64,000 nucleotides of DNA, taken from contig NC_092862.1 in assembly GCF_032062135.1 (NCBI RefSeq), positions 96,943,283 through 97,007,282 on the forward strand, in the 5' to 3' direction. Under the pieces are notes generated by a model, which worked only from the letters and a program-made list of their open reading frames with translations, searched no databases and was not told the origin of the DNA. The position numbers were made by a program, and so were the translations under genes. Below are positions 59,137-64,000 of the stretch, in pieces. The stretch comes from Pyxicephalus adspersus. Taxonomy: Eukaryota; Chordata; Amphibia; Anura; Pyxicephalidae. Numbering within the stretch: the stretch's first letter is position 1; every line of letters begins with the position of its first letter.

Positions 59137-61678
59137 AGTGACAACAGTCACAAAGGCTGAAATTGTGACTGGGCCTTTTGCTGCAAATAAGGGTGGACTC
59201 TTTGTAATATATGTCTGGTGCCAGGGAAAAAATTATAAATCTGCCTTTATCCCAATGTGACAGTCCCTGTCCCCGTCTTGCTGCTCCAGGGCTCTGGCTC
59301 AGTCCCCAACAGTGTCTACCTACCTGGACCTGTTTTTATCCCCAGATTTTAGCTGGTGCCAACTGCCTATTTGTAAACTAGATTTAGAAATAAATAATCC
59401 ATGGATAAAGCCTAAAACTTTATGAATATATCTGCAGATTGCTTGGAGTAGTCAGATGGAAACTTTAACGTGTATCAACCTTAATCAATGTATTCAATGA
59501 GGATTTCTAAACATTATTTTAGAGATTTTGAGTTTAAAATGAATCTATTGTTGTATCCAACATGAATCTATTTCTTTTATAATATAAAAGAGTATCCTTT
59601 ACCATTAAAGCCATTCCTTACATTCTAAGGAAATGACTGTGCTTTAAACTAGGAAAGGCATCTTTGAAGAATGATGTCATCAGTCTGTTGTAGACAGGAG
59701 GAAAGCACTCCTCTTTTATGATCTTTACCCGCTGGGACTATTATAACATTTGAGTTTATTTACTAAAGGAATTTCGGCAAAATAAATAAATGGGTTCACT
59801 GTGCAAAAGAATTATCATGTAGCTTAGTGAATGTTGTGAAAACGTGGAACATAAAATATCCAGTCGTGTTCAAGAAAATGAAAGAAAAAAAAAAGACTAA
59901 GGTAGGGCTTTTAAGAAAGACAGATGAAAACTTTGGTATAGCTGATCTCTGGTCTGCTCCTAAACTGGCTATCCATATCAATGTCAATGTCAATGCCTGC
60001 ATGGTGTGGAGACTTGCTATTGGATATCTAATGGCAGAGTCCTTTTAGGATTCACAGAAGGGGTAAGCAGTGGTGACATGGCCAATAAAGAGAGGGATAT
60101 AACTGGAAAGGGGGGGGGGGGCATAGCCCTAAAATGAATACAATTTTAGCACTGTGTTTAACACAGATAAGCCCAAACTACCCAAAAACAACAGGGTGGT
60201 AACTGAAAATTGCTGGGTGGTCAGCCAGGCTAAAAGGTGCTGGGGAGCACCCTGTAAGCATTAGTGCAGCACCAATCCAAGTCTTCATGACATCGCAGAA
60301 TCCCACCTGGTGCATATGTATTTATATTTTGCAATTTATGATAATAATTGGAAGGATCTTTCTGTGAGGGTGTAGGTCAAAAGTCTTCGAATCAACAGCA
60401 GAAGCTTCACCAGTTTTATATGATAGATCTGAGTTTTGTCAGAATGAAGCATGTAATGCATTGTGCTAATGAATATTGTCAATATAAAACATGATATTTC
60501 CTGGGATTAAAACGTTTTAGAATGAATTATGCAGTTTTGTAAAGGTAACTGGTATAAAATAATTATGATTTATCTTGTTAGCCTCATAATTTGGCAGCTC
60601 AGACAGGGAAAATGAGGTTTTGCTGTTGCATAGACAACAAAATGAATAAAGCCTATTGAAGACAGGCACAGATGTGCATGCTTGGGAGATGGGAGATGTA
60701 CATGCTTGAACAATTTTGACGGTTTGTGGCAGAAAGATGGAACATGTAGCTTTAGACTAGGGAATTTTGTCTTTGTTATATTGTGAATTCTTAACAAATA
60801 GTTGCATCATTATTATCCATATAAAAAAAGCAAAAACAAAATAACATAAGCTTCATTCACTTGTGATTTTGAGTTAAGAAACAGAAAAAAGTGATCCTGC
60901 TTATCACCTCCAAGTATGACATATAATCTATAAGTATTTTTTCCCTGGAATGCTATCCCTTAGAGCAACAGAGTTGTTTAAACTACCTTCTGACATGAAA
61001 TAAACTATTTAAAATGATGGGAGTTTGAAGGGTGGCATTTATTATTTATAAAATGAATGCAAAATGCCAAATAGGGTTATTGGATATGCAGCACAGGCAA
61101 ATACCCTATGTAGGACACTTGTATGCTTTAAAAGCATCGTGTGTTTGTTAGCTGTAACAAAGACTGCCTAAGCAACAATATTAAAACCTTCTGTTTTTAG
61201 AAAGCCCGCCTCATCTTATTTTGTTTAGGGCTCTTGTGTATTTAAATCATTTATTTAGCATCCTAACTCAGAGCTTGCTTTTTGGCTGTCAGAAAAATTT
61301 AGGCACCCTCTATTCTGATATAGGGATTCTTTTAATGAGTATATCCTGTATAAAAGCATGGATTGAAGTAATGGCAACAACTCTGTTCTAAGTAAAACTA
61401 AGAATAAAACATTTGTTCTGTTAGGGGGTACCAGTAGGCTGTCAATTGTGAATACCTTATTGAACTGGTAATTTCCTGGTAGTTTCTGTTGTTGACCTGG
61501 TAGAAAAAGAGGAAAGTATGAATTCCTAATTTACTTCTTAATTTCAGGTCAGTTAATCAGAAAGTATGGACGCTTTTGGATTGGAAAAAACAGACAGGCA
61601 ACTAGCATTTCCAAAACTTCAAGGAGTTCTGCTATGGCAGCTTTTATATTTCTCCCATATTGATTCCATTTCACATAG

Positions 61679-61681
<3 letters not shown>
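59137..61681. other. Intronic DNA, mostly featureless
   Basis: A run of about 12 G at 60110-60121. No exon or repeat with ends seen. Confidence 0.4.

Positions 61682-61716
<35 letters not shown>
61682..61716. repeat. (TA)n microsatellite
   Basis: TA tract next to the inverted-repeat element that follows. Confidence 0.9.
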
Positions 61717-61721
<5 letters not shown>

Positions 61722-61732
61722 ATAATTCATTA

Positions 61733-61964
61733 TTAGGGGCTAGGACTTGGAGACAGATGATATTTGTGGCAATTTCCAGGCTTCTACCAGCCATCAAGAG
61801 GCCACCACCAACATGCTTGTTCAAAAGGGTTATTTTCCCTATATTTTCCTATAGGCAGCCACTGGCGAGTTCCTGTTTGAATCTTCTGCCTGTTGCCTAC
61901 GGTTACCTGTGGTGAGGAAGTAGTACCCACAATATCACCGCCCACCTGTGTGAACTAGCCCCTA
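61733..61964. mobile_element. Short inverted-repeat element, possibly hAT-type
   Basis: TAGGGGCTAG at the left end and CTAGCCCCTA at the right end are perfect 10-bp inverted repeats about 230 bp apart. TAGGGG-type ends suit hAT. The would-be 8-bp flanks (TTCATTAT, GTGAATAT) match at only 5 of 8. No coding capacity. Confidence 0.45.
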
Positions 61965-62235
61965 GTGAATATTATCATGCTTGAAACAAACATAGATCTA
62001 CTCTCAGGAACAATGTGTTAAAAAATACAACCAAATAGGTACATAAAAAATAATAATAATAGCTAAATATCCCCAGGGATACAAAATATACTTCAATTAT
62101 AACCCTAACAATCCCTGAAGATATTAGTTCACCGATTCCAGTTATACAATGAACAGGAGCATTAATAAAATACATAGTTACCCAGGAATATGTATGTAAA
62201 AAGTATGACAATTACAAAACTCTGCATAGATAAAT

Positions 62236-62875
62236 ACTCGTAATGCACTTTTTGACCCCCTTTTGCCTTCATAACGTAGATTCAACCAGGTGCTGGAAAC
62301 ATTCCTCAGGTATTTTGGTCTATATTGAAACATGTGGAGATCACTTGAGCACAGTGAACCCATAAAGTGGTCATAAAGGAATAAACCTGCTCAACAACAA
62401 TGCTAAGATAGCCTGTGACATTTAAACAATGTTCATGTGTTAGTAAGAGACTCAGAGCGGGCCAAGAAAACTTTCCCCACATCATTATACCAACTGCCTA
62501 AACCATTGATACAAGGCTGGATGAATCCAAGTTTTTATGTTTTTTAACACCAAACTCTGACCCTACCATTTAAATTTCACAGCACAATTTGAGATTTATC
62601 AGACCAGACAACATTTTACCTGTGATTTTGGTGAACCTTTGCAAATTGAAGTATCAGGAGCTGACAGGAGTGGCACCCAGTGTGGTCTCCTTCAGCTACA
62701 ATTGTGCTGTGCTACATTTGCTTTGATGTGCTGTGCATTTCAGATATGCTCTTCTGCATACCTGTGCTTTAATGAGTGATCACTTGAGTTACTGTTCTCT
62801 TTTTATTAGCTTGGTAAATTAGATATTTGTGGTAACATGTGCTTAAACATGTCTAATAAAGTGGTGCTGAGTGTA
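62236..62875 (-). pseudogene. Tc1-like transposase remnant
   Basis: On the minus strand the sequence follows the order of a Tc1-like transposon widespread in fish and amphibians. The 5' end is near 62851-62875 (reverse complement of TCTAATAAAGTGGTGCTGAG, part of the terminal repeat). The transposase follows, with a recognisable C-terminal peptide EECFQHLVES near 62285-62320. In that frame there are stop codons on both sides of the peptide. The element is about 640 bp against roughly 1.5 kb for intact relatives as I remember them, so internal parts are deleted. The left terminal repeat is not visible. It is non-functional and predates much substitution; it does not belong to the POU6F2 transcript. 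Confidence 0.75.
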
Positions 62876-64000
62876 TGCGGTTTGTTTATAAAGCAGTGAA
62901 TCTGACATTCACTAAAACATTCCCTGGTGGAGAATCACCATTTTGGAAGCAGTATTGAACCATTCATTATCATTAAAACAAAAGCAGTTGAAACCCCATT
63001 TACATGCCTTTGAGGATGTTGTGGCTGTGTTGTTGTTTCAAAAGCTGAAAATAGCAGAAAGTCAGCATACCACTTCCATAGACTTCAAAGGATACACTTT
63101 TCAACCTTGTCTTCAAGCAGTGCTATGAGGTTCAGAGTATTCTAAGAGACCTCAGACAAGCCATGATCCTATGCAACATGTGAAAGAGAATTAAAACCAG
63201 TTAGTAGATTGCTTTAATAAATGCTCATAAATGCATAATGGTTGACACTAAGCACTAGGGAGCTGTAGTAGTAGAAGTTTTCTGGTAGAGAGACTAAATA
63301 AATATATATAATTAAACTGTTTTGCATCCCAGGGCATTCCCATCAGAGAATGCTAATGAAATGATGAAACAAAACTGTGGAAACTCCAGACACACGCTAT
63401 GCTTCTGGGTTCCAGGTTAGCTGGAAAGTAAGAAAACAATTGGAATTTCTAAATTATCTCAAAGCTGCTAATTTTCATAACAAGTTCAGTTTTTTTTCTT
63501 TCTCACTATGGCGTTTGTGACTACTGGTTTAGCTGGCAGCCTTTTAAAAGTCATAAAGAATATTTTTTGTCAGTGTGACTTGAATAGAAGTGGTAAAGTT
63601 AGGGGATAGCACACATAAAAGTGGCTGTTTGGAAAAAAGTGTTTTTAGCTATGTAAGAAGTCTAGGCAATTTGAAGCAAAGGTAGGAAGTTTCAAGTAAT
63701 TGAATGGTTATATTTCAGAGAGAGAAAGGACAAATGAAGGGTCGGTAGAACGGGAAGCCTTGCACTGAGGTCATAATTCCTGAGAAATCTGCAGTATATG
63801 CTTTTAGTCCTATGGCTAATACTGGTTGACTAATAATAGCTAAAATTACTGATGTAAATATGGCTATTGAATAGTAATTTCAGAAGTTGCACACTCATTA
63901 CTCAACTGTGTTGATCATTTATTGACCAATAACCACAAAATGGTAAAACAAAAAATACATTTAAAACTCACTTGTACTTAAAAGCTTTTTTAATATCATT
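62876..64000. other. Intronic DNA without a recognisable feature
   Basis: AT-rich unique sequence up to the window end; no exon seen. Confidence 0.45.

Larger units (their letters stand above)
50399..64000 (+). other. POU6F2: POU6F2 downstream intron (partial)
   Basis: Phase-1 intron starting GTAAGT at 50399 and running past the window end. I found no sequence encoding the Gln-rich segment, POU-specific domain or homeodomain here. Repeats cluster at 51.8, 53.0 and 58.5-62.9 kb; the rest looks unique. Confidence 0.8.

Noticed and set aside
58979..59260. 93-residue plus-strand open frame
   Set aside because: It lies mostly in the second unit of the 282-bp duplication; the equivalent frame in the first unit is not maintained and no family motif is visible.
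1..64000. CRISPR arrays, operons, bacterial promoters or terminators
   Set aside because: The DNA is vertebrate intron; tandem repeats present are microsatellites or one duplication without spacer structure.

Overview
The window is vertebrate genomic DNA, most likely from a frog. It is AT-rich and intron-like, with no long open reading frames and no bacterial or viral gene layout. Its dispersed repeats are of kinds I associate with anuran genomes: tRNA-derived SINE-like copies, short inverted-repeat transposons with TTA/TAA target sites, near-palindromic repeats ending in GGCCTGATTTATT, and a decayed Tc1-like transposase. The species assignment is inference from repeat style.

Only two coding segments can be supported. 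They are consecutive plus-strand exons of POU6F2, a POU-homeodomain transcription factor, at 42325-42416 and 50170-50398. They encode the variable linker and the conserved PLL..QQLASAVAGVMPGG to LPLQNLQ segment of the N-terminal region, upstream of the POU-specific and homeodomain exons. The splice sites and codon phases fit: 2 nt complete a split Gly codon, then 30 codons, then phase 0, then 76 codons plus 1 nt. At least 42.3 kb of intron lies before the first exon, 7.75 kb between the two, and at least 13.6 kb after the second. Neither the start codon nor the DNA-binding domain is in the window.

Layout. 1-6.1 kb: plain intron. 6.1-13.9 kb: nested dispersed repeats, including a TA-flanked inverted-repeat element at 12057-12471. 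14-19 kb: mostly unique DNA with a repeat pair and a candidate regulatory block at 17.4-18.0 kb. 19.3-20.2 kb: a G-rich, DIRS-like retroelement piece. 23.3-25.4 kb: a SINE, an LTR, and two back-to-back palindromic elements. 31.4-38.4 kb: a dense cluster of Harbinger-like MITEs. 41.9-43.2 kb: the first exon flanked by blocks that look constrained, followed by (TA)n tracts. 43.6-46.3 kb: more repeats. 50.2 kb: the second exon. 51-58 kb: mostly unique intron with microsatellites. 58.5-59.1 kb: a 282-bp tandem duplication. 61.7-62.9 kb: a hAT-like inverted-repeat element and the Tc1-like remnant.

I found no novel multi-gene system. The items most worth checking are the candidate cis-regulatory blocks in the POU6F2 introns, the Harbinger-like MITE cluster with its array of CGAACGAT-type motifs, the head-to-tail palindromic elements, and the cryptic splice donor inside the first exon.
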